This document shows, piece after piece, positions 55,093 to 63,011 of a stretch of 64,000 nt of DNA; positions within the stretch are counted from its first letter, which is position 1, and every line of letters begins with the position of its first letter. Source of the stretch: Ekhidna sp964289745. Its GTDB lineage: Bacteria > Bacteroidota > Bacteroidia > Cytophagales > Cyclobacteriaceae. Location: NCBI GenBank assembly GCA_964289745.1, contig CAXYMM010000002.1:186001-250000 (forward strand), given 5' to 3'. The notes under the pieces were generated by a model, which was not told where the DNA came from, did no database searches, and saw nothing but the letters and a program-made list of their open reading frames with translations. The translations under genes and the position numbers were made by a program.

Positions 55093-56661
55093 ATGGGGGA
55101 CATCGAAATTGATAATATTGAACTTACCTACCTTAATCTCACAGATTACAAGGAACTCAAAAAAGCCATGATAGCGTCTTATACAGGAGTAGAAGATAAC
55201 TTTTGGCAACGGTACGAAATTGAGAAAATGATCACTCTTTTTCCAGAGGGTCAGGTCGTTATTAAGGTCAATGATAAGATTGCGGGTTGTGCACTTGCCA
55301 TTATTGTCTCAGAACAACTCGCTCAGCAAAAGCATACCTATAAGCAGGTTACAGGAAATTATACATTTAGCACTCACAATCCAGATGGTCAGGTTCTTTA
55401 TGGCATTGATCTTTTTATTAAGCCTGAATTCAGGGGGATGCGCCTCGGACGAAGGCTATACGATTATCGGAAAGAACTGGTAGAAAAGTTAAACCTGAAA
55501 AGCATTGTCTTTGGGGGCAGAATCCCCAACTACCACAAGCACAAAGACAAACTTACACCCAAGCAATATATTGAAAAAGTAAAGCAAAAAGAGATTCACG
55601 ACCCTGTACTGGATTTTCAACTGGCCAACGACTTTCACCCTTCAAAGATTTTGAAAGGATACCTAGAAGGTGACGTAGCTTCAAAAGAGTATGCGGTATT
55701 GCTAGAGTGGGATAATATTTATTTTGAGGAGGAAACCGATGCGACAAAAACAACCAAAAAGGTTGTACGTCTTGGGCTAATTCAATGGCAAATGCGCCCC
55801 TATAAAGATTTGGATGATGTGATGCAGCAAGCCGAGTATTTTGTAGATGTAGTATCTGGATACCAATCTGATTTCGCACTATTTCCAGAGTTCTTCAATG
55901 CACCGCTAATGGCAAAATACAATGAACTATCTGAGTCTGAGGCAATTCGGAAAATGGCGGGATATACTATGGAAATTGTGAGTAGATTTTCAAAACTGGC
56001 CGTTTCTTACAACATCAATATCATCACAGGGAGCATGCCAGAAATAATCGATGAGTTTCTTTACAATGTTGGCTACCTCTGCAAACGGGATGGATCAGTA
56101 GAACGGTATGAAAAACTTCACGTAACCCCAGATGAAGATAAAGTATGGGGACTAAAGGGTGGATCAAAGATTAAAGCTTTTGATACTGACTGTGGAAAAA
56201 TCGGAATTTTAATCTGCTATGATGTGGAATTTCCAGAACTGGGACGGCTACTTGCTGATGAAGACATTCATATCCTTTTTGTACCTTTTCTTACGGATAC
56301 TCAAAATGGATATTCCAGAGTTAGAAATTGTGCTCAGGCAAGAGCCATCGAAAACGAATGCTATGTAGCCATTGCTGGGAGTGTAGGTAATCTGCCAAAA
56401 GTGCATAATATGGATATTCAGTATGCCCAATCCATGGTTTTTACACCCTGCGATTTTGCGTTTCCAGATACAGGTATTAAAGCGGAAGCTACACCCAATA
56501 CTGAAATGATTTTGATTGCCGATTTGGACTTAGGTTTATTAACTGAGCTTCATGAGCATGGAAGTGTTAGAAACCTCAAAGACAGAAGAAAGGATATATT
56601 CAAACTTGAAAAAAACGAAGATCCAGAAAATTCCTCAGCCAAGAATCTCCTACAGTACTGA
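55093..56661 (+). CDS. Bifunctional GNAT acetyltransferase / carbon-nitrogen hydrolase
   Basis: A 522-residue two-domain protein. Residues ~1-200 form a GNAT domain with the CoA loop KPEFRGMRLGRRLYDYR. Residues ~225-510 form a nitrilase-superfamily domain with the Glu-Lys-Cys triad: FPEFFNAP, YEKLHVTPDE and ILICYDVEFPE. This fusion is common in Bacteroidota; substrates of both halves are unknown, an amide or carbamoyl compound being likely. The gene is intact, 85 bases after and divergent from the HAD gene. Confidence 0.93.
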   Translation: MGDIEIDNIELTYLNLTDYKELKKAMIASYTGVEDNFWQRYEIEKMITLFPEGQVVIKVNDKIAGCALAIIVSEQLAQQKHTYKQVTGNYTFSTHNPDGQVLYGIDLFIKPEFRGMRLGRRLYDYRKELVEKLNLKSIVFGGRIPNYHKHKDKLTPKQYIEKVKQKEIHDPVLDFQLANDFHPSKILKGYLEGDVASKEYAVLLEWDNIYFEEETDATKTTKKVVRLGLIQWQMRPYKDLDDVMQQAEYFVDVVSGYQSDFALFPEFFNAPLMAKYNELSESEAIRKMAGYTMEIVSRFSKLAVSYNINIITGSMPEIIDEFLYNVGYLCKRDGSVERYEKLHVTPDEDKVWGLKGGSKIKAFDTDCGKIGILICYDVEFPELGRLLADEDIHILFVPFLTDTQNGYSRVRNCAQARAIENECYVAIAGSVGNLPKVHNMDIQYAQSMVFTPCDFAFPDTGIKAEATPNTEMILIADLDLGLLTELHEHGSVRNLKDRRKDIFKLEKNEDPENSSAKNLLQY

Positions 56662-56720
56662 AATTTTCCTCAGAAATAAATAGTAGCGATTAGATTAAAA
56701 ATAGCATTTATTCGTCAAAA

Positions 56721-56822
56721 TTGGACATAAAAAAGACCCAATTCACAGAAAGCCAGATTATTGAAATATTAAAGGAGCAGAAATTTGGTCATTATAAAAT
56801 AGTGTCGTACATTTACAACTGA
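56721..56822 (+). pseudogene. IS3-family orfA transposase fragment
   Basis: A TTG-initiated frame encodes KKTQFTESQIIEILKEQ, the N-terminal helix-turn-helix signature of IS3 orfA, then diverges and stops. Only ~34 codons remain and no inverted repeats are seen. Confidence 0.6.
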
Positions 56823-56860
56823 TTTGATTGCGAATGCATTGATTTGAGTGCAAACGCATA
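56821..56860 (+). repeat. Two 20-base tandem imperfect repeats
   Basis: GATTTGATTGCGAATGCATT is followed directly by GATTTGAGTGCAAACGCATA, 16 of 20 identical. Could be binding sites or slippage products. The rest of 56861-57205 holds only the hairpin at 56917 and no gene. Confidence 0.6.
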
Positions 56861-56916
56861 GTTTCGATTTTTGAATTATTAGTTTTTCTTTTCTAATAGT
56901 TTTTAAGTTAAAAATG

Positions 56917-56955
56917 AAAAAGGCTCCTCCCTTCATTGGTTTGGAGCTTTTTTCA
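56917..56955 (+). terminator. Hairpin terminator
   Basis: AAAAGGCTCC / GGAGCTTTT with one bulged G and a T-run after it. Confidence 0.6.
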
Positions 56956-57205
56956 TTAAAAATTTCTTGAGACTCTCTTTGATAACGTCAGGCTCACCGC
57001 CTACCTTAGATATTGATCGATGACCAGCGATAGGTGTACTAAAGGATGCCAATATCGATCGGAATGGTAAACTTTTTGCTCCCCGCTATGAATAAACGCT
57101 TCAGGCTAACTAATTTATTTTAAGAATTTACGCCTGGAAAATACGTTCACCTAATTTTTAAGAGCAAGCCCATGCACCACGGGTTAAAGTAATTTATTGT
57201 TTTCA

Positions 57206-57290
57206 AGCCCGCTCATCAATAAAAAATCTTTTTTTGTTAAATTTTTTTGCAAATACGATCCATTACCCTTATTCTTGTATTTTAAAAAAT
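57206..57290 (+). promoter_or_regulatory. Conserved leader element, copy C
   Basis: Shares AGCCCGCTCATC, T-tract, TTTTTTTGCAAATACGATCCATTACC and TTATTCTTGTATTTTA with the other copies. ATG 57319 follows 29 bases later. Confidence 0.65.
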
Positions 57291-57318
57291 TAATAATTAA
57301 TTATAAATAAAAAAAGAG

Positions 57319-59137
57319 ATGATAAATCCCGACAAAATTAACATCGCAATGAAAAATCTTAATACAGCAAAAAGCGAAACGAAAAATTTTGAATTTGTGG
57401 ATAATCAAATCAAATCAAATCAAATCAAATCAAATCAAATCAAATCAAATCAAATCAAATCAAATCAAATCAAATCAAATCAAATCAAATCAAATCAAAT
57501 CAAATCAAATCAAATCAAATCAAATCAAATCAAATCAAATCAAATCAAATCAAATCAAATCAAATCAAATCAAATCAAATCAAATCAAATCAAAAACCTT
57601 TCTTCTCGCCGCCCTGTGCGCAGCCGCTGTTTTGTGGAGTTGCAAGAAAGATGATAAGGTCGACCCGGTCGACACTCAAGTAGTCGCCGACTTTACCTTT
57701 ACCCAAGGCACAGCAGGGGAGGTAACCTTTAAAAACACGTCTAAAAACGCCACCAGCTACACTTGGGATTTTGGGGATGGAAGCAAATCCACAGAAGAAA
57801 ATCCCACCCATACCTATACGAAAGACGGCACCTATACGATAAAGCTCACCGCCACAAATGCAGGCGGATCGGCGGAGAAAACAAGAACGGTGACCATTTC
57901 CCTAGAAGGAACGAGCACCCAATTAGTGGCGAATTTTACCTTCGCAGTAGACGAAAAAACGGCAGGTAAAGTAACGTTTACCAACACGTCTGAAGGTGCA
58001 ACTAGCTACGCTTGGGACTTTGGAGATGGAAACACTTCAACAGACGAAAACCCCGCCCATACCTACGCTAAAGACGACACCTATACGGTAAAGCTCACCG
58101 CTACGAATGCAGGCGGCGGATCGGATAACATAACGAAAGAGGTGAAAATTACCAATTCGGGAATTACGTCCATCGACATAGCGGATTTGTCTCAATTAGT
58201 GCTACCGAAAAACAGCCCCAGCGGGGTCGTTATTTGGAAAATTGCGGCGACCGTAGCCAATACCGATGAAACGCCGGTTTATTCGATTACGAGCCAAAAC
58301 CCAGCGGGTGCCATTGGGTTAAATGGAAATAAAATAGTGCTGGCCGATGCAAGTGCCATTGATTACGACACGAATACGGAGCTTACGGGTGAAATACAGG
58401 CTACGGCAGGGAGCGCAACGGCTACGGCAGCGTTTACGATTTCCATAACGGACAACCCTGATGAGAAAATTTACATCCCCGATGCAAACTTCAAAGCGGC
58501 ATTACCAAGTGTTTCCAGCATTGACACCAATGGAGATGGGGAAATTTCAGTGGCGGAAGCCCGAGGTCTTACAGAATCAATTTTTGCAGATCAGCTAAAC
58601 ATTACAGACGCTTCAGGAATTGAATATTTTATAAATATTAGTGGACTTAGCATTCAGGCAAATGCCTTAACAGAAATAGATGTTTCTCAAAACATAGCAC
58701 TTACTACTCTTGGTTTAGGTTACAATCAATTAACAGCCATCGATGTTTCGAATAACACAGCACTTATAGATATTAATATACAGAACAATCAATTAACAGA
58801 AATAGATGTTTCGAACAACACCGCACTTACTCAGCTTAATTTAGATAACAATCAATTAACAGAAATAGATGTTTCGAATAACACGGCACTTACTTCTCTT
58901 AATTTAGGAGACAATCAATTAACAGCCATCGATGTTTCGAATAACACAGCACTTACTTTGCTTAATTTAACTAACAATCAATTAACAGCCTTAGATGTTT
59001 CTAACCTCGCAGCACTTAAGTTTCTTTACTTAGATAAAAACCCTAATTTAACGTGTATAAAAGTTAATGATCCGTCAGATATTCCAAGTGAATGGCAGAA
59101 AGATGCTACGGCTAAGTATCAAACGGATTGTAATTAA
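57319..59137 (+). CDS. Phase-variable PKD/LRR surface lipoprotein, locus 2 (main start out of frame)
   Basis: ATG 57319 and 57349 (MKNLNTAKSE) and GTG 57397 read through the CAAAT array into a stop at 57652-57654. The body frame encodes a lipoprotein signal (KTFLLAALC...LWSCKKD), two PKD domains (SYTWDFGDGSKS and SYAWDFGDGNTS), a cadherin-like stretch, an EF-hand-like loop DTNGDGEISVAEA and about six 21-residue LRRs ending with TCIKV. In the body frame only a TTG at 57389 precedes the array, so low-level expression is possible. With 37 units the ATG is off; 38 or 35 would put it in frame. Confidence 0.8.
57406..57590 (+). repeat. Pentanucleotide array (CAAAT)37
   Basis: Thirty-seven perfect units, 185 bases, same unit and same position relative to the signal peptide as the array at 4431. 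The downstream junction is CAAAAACCTTTCT in both. Confidence 0.98.
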
Positions 59138-59151
59138 AAATACAAAACACT

Positions 59152-59262
59152 GCTTAAACACCCGTAAAATGGGGTTTGAGCGGTGTTTTTTTCTAAAGCG
59201 GCGCAGCGGTTTCTTTCGGTGCGTACAAAAAAAGGGTGTTGAGTGTGAAGGGGCGGTACAGC
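59152..59262 (+). terminator. Terminator and conserved family tail, locus 2
   Basis: CGTAAAATGGGGTTTGAGCGGTGTTTTTT and GGTGCGTACAAAAAAAGGG blocks match the tails of loci 1 and 3. ACACTGCTTAAACACCC before it can pair partly with GGGGTTTGAGCGGTGT. Confidence 0.65.
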
Positions 59263-59334
59263 CTAAAATTGACAATTTTGTATTCCAAAGGCACAAAAGC
59301 GACCCGATCTTCGGAGAAAATCAGGTTGCTTTTG

Positions 59335-59408
59335 TGATTCACCCAGGACTCGAACCTGGAACCTACTGCTTAGAAGGCAGTTGCTCTATCCAGTTGAGCT
59401 AGTGAACC
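59335..59408 (-). tRNA. tRNA-Arg(UCU)
   Basis: Acceptor GGTTCAC / GTGAATC with a G-T pair, D arm, anticodon stem CTGCC / GGCAG region with loop CTTCTAA (anticodon TCT), T arm CCAGG / CCTGG. Encoded on the minus strand next to a serine tRNA. CCA not encoded. Confidence 0.93.
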
Positions 59409-59439
59409 AACTCGTTGCTGCTTTCTTAGGTATTCTGCT

Positions 59440-59527
<88 letters not shown>

Positions 59528-59630
59528 CGGGTTCTTTGGTATATTTAATTTATCTGAAAAGGAGTGCAAATATAAAATTTACTCATTAAAGACAACCGTG
59601 CACCTCAAATAAACTTTTGATAGGCATTAT

Positions 59631-59712
59631 TCTTGGCTAAGAGGTATCCATCATTCTGTACAACCTTATACAAGGATATTTGGATGAATACTGCTATCGT
59701 TTCAAAAAATCC
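59631..59712 (+). pseudogene. IS1595-family transposase C-terminal remnant
   Basis: SWLRGIHHSV followed, one frame over, by LIQGYLDEYCYRFKK mirrors the end of the intact transposase (AWLRGIHHSVRN...YIDQYVYRFN). A one-base change sits between the halves. Confidence 0.65.
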
Positions 59713-59719
59713 AAAATAT

Positions 59720-59793
59720 GAAAAGAGGGGCTACCATAACCAGCACCCCTCACACTTTTTGTAATATCCTATGACTTTAGTTGTTCGGTAGCG
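59720..59793 (+). repeat. Structured leader-like repeat, copy 2
   Basis: Matches 6563-6634 at about 85 percent; hairpin GAGGGG / CCCCTC preserved. Here no gene follows on the same strand. Confidence 0.45.
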
Positions 59794-59804
59794 ACACAGC
59801 GCAA

Positions 59805-60222
59805 TTATTCAGAATCACGGATGGGTGAGATCACAAAACCATAGATGAGTCTTTCATTCGGCTTTATTTGATACTGGTCATGAGCTTGTGCTCCCCAGCT
59901 GTTATCGCCACCTACTCCCATTTGCTTGTAGTCGATATTTAGATTCACAATGTCTCTTTTGATGATATCGGTGGGATGACGATTGATCTTTTCCTTCCCT
60001 TCGTCAAAGTCAGCATTGTACTGATGGTGAGCACTGAATCCAAGTAGCTCTTCCTGCGCCAAAATTCGGATGCCATTTTGGTTGTCATCAGTCAATTCAA
60101 TCCAGCGCACATTTGTTTTGTAACCATTCTCTTGCGGTCGTCCATAGGAAAAGTACAGGTCTTCTACCGCTGCGGAGTACTGCCCAATCTGCGCTGAGGT
60201 GCAGCGGTCGACATCATCTTAG
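59805..60222 (-). pseudogene. Beta-galactosidase (GH2 LacZ-type) C-terminal fragment
   Basis: Minus frame reads VEDLYFSYGRPQENGYKTNV, RWIELTDDNQNGIRI, FSAHHQYNAD, MGVGGDNSWGAQAHDQY, the conserved last domain of LacZ-type GH2 enzymes (YxxPQENGxKTDVRW and MGVGGDxSWG). About 130 of ~1000 residues remain and there is no start. A relic of galactoside use, consistent with nearby galK and the galM fragment. Confidence 0.82.
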
Positions 60223-60257
60223 ATTATTCCTGCTGACTAAACCGTTAGTTTTTATCG

Positions 60258-60350
60258 TTTTTTAAGCCCACTCATTAAAAAAAAATCTTTTTTTTGTTAA
60301 ATTTATTTGGAAATGTAATCCAATACCTTTATTCTCGTGTTTTAATATAG
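60258..60350 (+). promoter_or_regulatory. Conserved leader element, copy D
   Basis: Shares AAGCCCACTCATTAAA, T-tract, AAATTTATTTGGAAAT and CCAATACCTTTATTCTCGTGTTTTAATAT with the others, slightly more diverged. ATG 60387 follows 36 bases later. Confidence 0.6.
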
Positions 60351-60386
60351 GTTTAATAAAAAAATTTCACAATAAACTTTAAATGT

Positions 60387-61772
60387 ATGAACATTCAATC
60401 GAATAAAGCCCTTCTAACGGTTACGCTATGCGCAGTCGCAGTCTTATGGAGTTGCAAGAAAGGTGATGAACAGGTTATCCCGAAAGTATCTGCTGCTTAT
60501 ACAAGCACTATAGACGCACCAACAGGAGGCGTTGTAACCTTTACAAATACTTCTGAAAATGCGACTAGCTACGCTTGGGACTTTGGAGATGGAAATAAAT
60601 CAACCGAAGAAAGCCCCACACATACCTACACGAAAGACAGCACCTATACAGTAAAGCTCACCGCTACAAATGCGGGCGGGTCTGATGAAGAAACGAAAAC
60701 CATTATTATCAAATTAAAAGGAACGGTTACGGAGACCCAATTAATTGCCAACTTCACATACGAGTTGGGTACAGAAGGGGCGGTAACCTTTAAAAATACT
60801 TCTTTAAATGCGACCGGTTATGCTTGGGATTTTGGAGATGGAAACAAATCAACCAAAGAAAGCCCCACACATACCTACACACAAAATGGAGATTTTGATG
60901 TAAAGCTTACCGCTACGAATAGTGCGGGCAAATCAGATAGTACAACGCAAACGGTAACCATTGATAATTTAGTGATTACCATAGCCATAGCTGATTTGTC
61001 CCAATTAGCTATTCAGGAAAATAGCCCTAAAGGCACCCTAGTCGGGGAGATTGCGGCTACCGTAGCCAATACAGATGAAACGCCTGTTTATTCGATTACA
61101 AGTCAAAATCCAGCGGGTGCCATTGGTTTGGAAGGAAATAAAATGGTTGTAAATGAACCAAAATTATTTGACCATGAGACCCGAACGGAGGTCACAGGCG
61201 AAATTCAGGGGACAGTAGCAGGTGTGTCGGCTACGGTAGCGTTTACCATTTCTATAACGAATGATGTGGATGAAGCAATTAATTTCCCAGATGCCACCTT
61301 CAAAGCGTTATTACTCAGTATTAATGCCCTTAACACCAATGGAGATCAGGAAATTTCAGAAGCGGAAGCCCAAGCATTTACAGGTGAAATTAATGGGCCT
61401 AATAGAAGCATTACAGACGCTACTGGCTTAGAGTATTTCATAAATATTACTGGACTTTATCTTTTTGATAATAAATTAACAGCAATAGATCTTTCCAACA
61501 ACACAAAGCTTACTCATCTTTCTTTAAGCTACAATAACTTAACAGCAATAGATGTTTCTCAAAACAAAGCACTTTATCGACTTTGGTTAGATGGCAATAA
61601 ATTAACAAAAGCTAATTTTGCTAATGGCAATAACGCTAATATTTTTCAATTAAGATTGAAAAATAACCCTAATCTAACGTGTGTGCAAGTGGATAGGTTA
61701 CCTATTCCATTTGCTTGGAAAGGGGAATATGATAGCAACAAAGTAACCTTTCAAACTGAAGCATGTAATTAA
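60387..61772 (+). CDS. PKD/LRR surface lipoprotein, locus 3 (no repeat array, in frame)
   Basis: A 461-residue lipoprotein, MNIQSNKALLTVTLC with lipobox VAVLWSC. Two PKD domains (SYAWDFGDGNKS and GYAWDFGDGNKS), a cadherin-like stretch, an EF-hand-like loop NTNGDQEISEAEA and three LRR units (AIDLSNNTKLT, AIDVSQNKALY). The closing segment TCVQVDRLPIPFAWK parallels locus 1. The N-terminal MNIQSNKA corresponds to the array-bearing MNNQIKSN region of the other loci, so this is the ancestral short form. It should be expressed constitutively from leader copy D. Confidence 0.88.
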   Translation: MNIQSNKALLTVTLCAVAVLWSCKKGDEQVIPKVSAAYTSTIDAPTGGVVTFTNTSENATSYAWDFGDGNKSTEESPTHTYTKDSTYTVKLTATNAGGSDEETKTIIIKLKGTVTETQLIANFTYELGTEGAVTFKNTSLNATGYAWDFGDGNKSTKESPTHTYTQNGDFDVKLTATNSAGKSDSTTQTVTIDNLVITIAIADLSQLAIQENSPKGTLVGEIAATVANTDETPVYSITSQNPAGAIGLEGNKMVVNEPKLFDHETRTEVTGEIQGTVAGVSATVAFTISITNDVDEAINFPDATFKALLLSINALNTNGDQEISEAEAQAFTGEINGPNRSITDATGLEYFINITGLYLFDNKLTAIDLSNNTKLTHLSLSYNNLTAIDVSQNKALYRLWLDGNKLTKANFANGNNANIFQLRLKNNPNLTCVQVDRLPIPFAWKGEYDSNKVTFQTEACN

Positions 61773-61779
61773 AAAAGCG

Positions 61780-61880
61780 CATCACCGCCTAAACTCCGTA
61801 GAATGGGGTTTAGGTGGTATTTTTTCCTAAACTGGCGTAGCGATTGCTTTTGGCGTGTACAAAAAAAAGCGTTCGGTGAA
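61780..61880 (+). terminator. Terminator and conserved family tail, locus 3
   Basis: CACCGCCTAAACTCC (61785 onward) pairs with GGGGTTTAGGTGGT, followed by TTTTTTCC; TGTACAAAAAAAAGCG follows as in the paralogues. A palindrome TTAAACGTTTAA lies further on at 61959-61970. Confidence 0.7.
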
Positions 61881-62037
61881 AAAGGGGGGCGTGATCGATT
61901 CAGCCCAAAGCCTTACCCATTTACTAAATGCCTGCCTCAAAAAGATATTTAACCTCATTTAAACGTTTAATCTTTTAAACCCTTCGACTCTGAAGAATTC
62001 TTGCAACGATAACCCACCTCCTTTTGGAGGTATTACC

Positions 62038-62769
62038 TTAGAAACTAAAGTCAAAATTATACCCCTTTTTTTGAAGCAAGAGGTATCGCTTCTCATTAAA
62101 AACGTAGCGAAAGGACCCTTTCTTAGAGGTAGACATGTCCTTCTTTTCCAGCTTGATCAAGAGTTCTGAGTTGAGAATTTTCTTGCGAAAATTACGGTCG
62201 TCAATCTTCGTGTCAAAGATGGCTTCGTAGACATTTTTGAGCTGCGAAAGGGTAAATTTTTTAGGAAGTAGTTCAAATCCAATTGGACGGAATCGCGCTC
62301 GCTCACGAAGGTGGGTGATGGCATTTTCGACCATTTGCTTATGATCTAACACCAAATTGGAGACCTCATTCAACGGCACCCACTTGGTCCGATGGTTTTT
62401 TGCAGAGAAACGTAGGTTGTTCTGATCAATTCTAATCAAACTCCAGTAAACAATGGATAGCACCCGACCTCCGGGGTCTCTATTCACCTGTCCGAAGCAA
62501 TAGAGTTGCTCCATAAAGATGTCTTTCAAGCCGGTTAGGTCATTAAGTATCCGCTTTGCAGCCTCATCCACATCCTCATCTTTACCTACAAACGATCCGA
62601 TGAGCGACCAGCTACCGGCCAGTGGCGCTACTTCTCTTTCAAAAACCAATAGATTGAGTTTGCTTTCTCTGACTCCAAAGATGACACTATCGACAGCTAC
62701 CAGTATCCCTTCTGCCGTCTGATAACTTGCGTTTTTTGTAGGTTTATTTAGCTCAAGTGCCACTTTCAC
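62038..62769 (-). CDS. NUDIX-domain transcription regulator (NrtR/AraR-like)
   Basis: A 243-residue protein: an N-terminal NUDIX fold with a degraded Nudix box (IGSFVGKDEDVDEAAKRIL, lacking REUXEE) and a C-terminal winged-helix segment (LRERARFRPIGFELLPKKFT, DDRNFRKKILNS). This is the layout of NrtR-family regulators, which in Bacteroidota control pentose and other sugar genes by binding effector sugars or ADP-ribose-like ligands. It is divergent from galK with an inverted repeat between them, so it is the likely galactose repressor. Its paralogue fragment lies at 30876. Confidence 0.85.
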   Translation of the reverse strand: MKVALELNKPTKNASYQTAEGILVAVDSVIFGVRESKLNLLVFEREVAPLAGSWSLIGSFVGKDEDVDEAAKRILNDLTGLKDIFMEQLYCFGQVNRDPGGRVLSIVYWSLIRIDQNNLRFSAKNHRTKWVPLNEVSNLVLDHKQMVENAITHLRERARFRPIGFELLPKKFTLSQLKNVYEAIFDTKIDDRNFRKKILNSELLIKLEKKDMSTSKKGSFRYVFNEKRYLLLQKKGYNFDFSF

Positions 62770-62968
62770 GTTTAGCTTTTGTCAGCTCGAATTTAATTAC
62801 ATATTCTGAATGACATTCTTAGAACGCTTTCAATGCCTTGCCTAGCTTTGGATTTACAGCTAGTATGCCTAGCGGTAGCAAATTTTGGTTCTTGATCCTT
62901 ATTCCTGAGTAAGGCCGATTGCGCAGGAAGCCGCTAAATTGAAAAAGCAATTTAATTTAGCTATCTAA

Positions 62969-63001
62969 AATAATTAAACGTTATATTTACGTTTAATTAT
63001 T
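62969..63001. promoter_or_regulatory. Inverted-repeat operator upstream of galK
   Basis: AATAATTAAACG (62969-62980) and CGTTTAATTATT (62990-63001) are perfect 12-base arms around a 9-base AT spacer. The repeat ends 10 bases before the galK ATG, where binding could block transcription or initiation. It is the natural site for the divergent NUDIX regulator. Confidence 0.75.
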
Positions 63002-63011
63002 TAAAAGAAGG

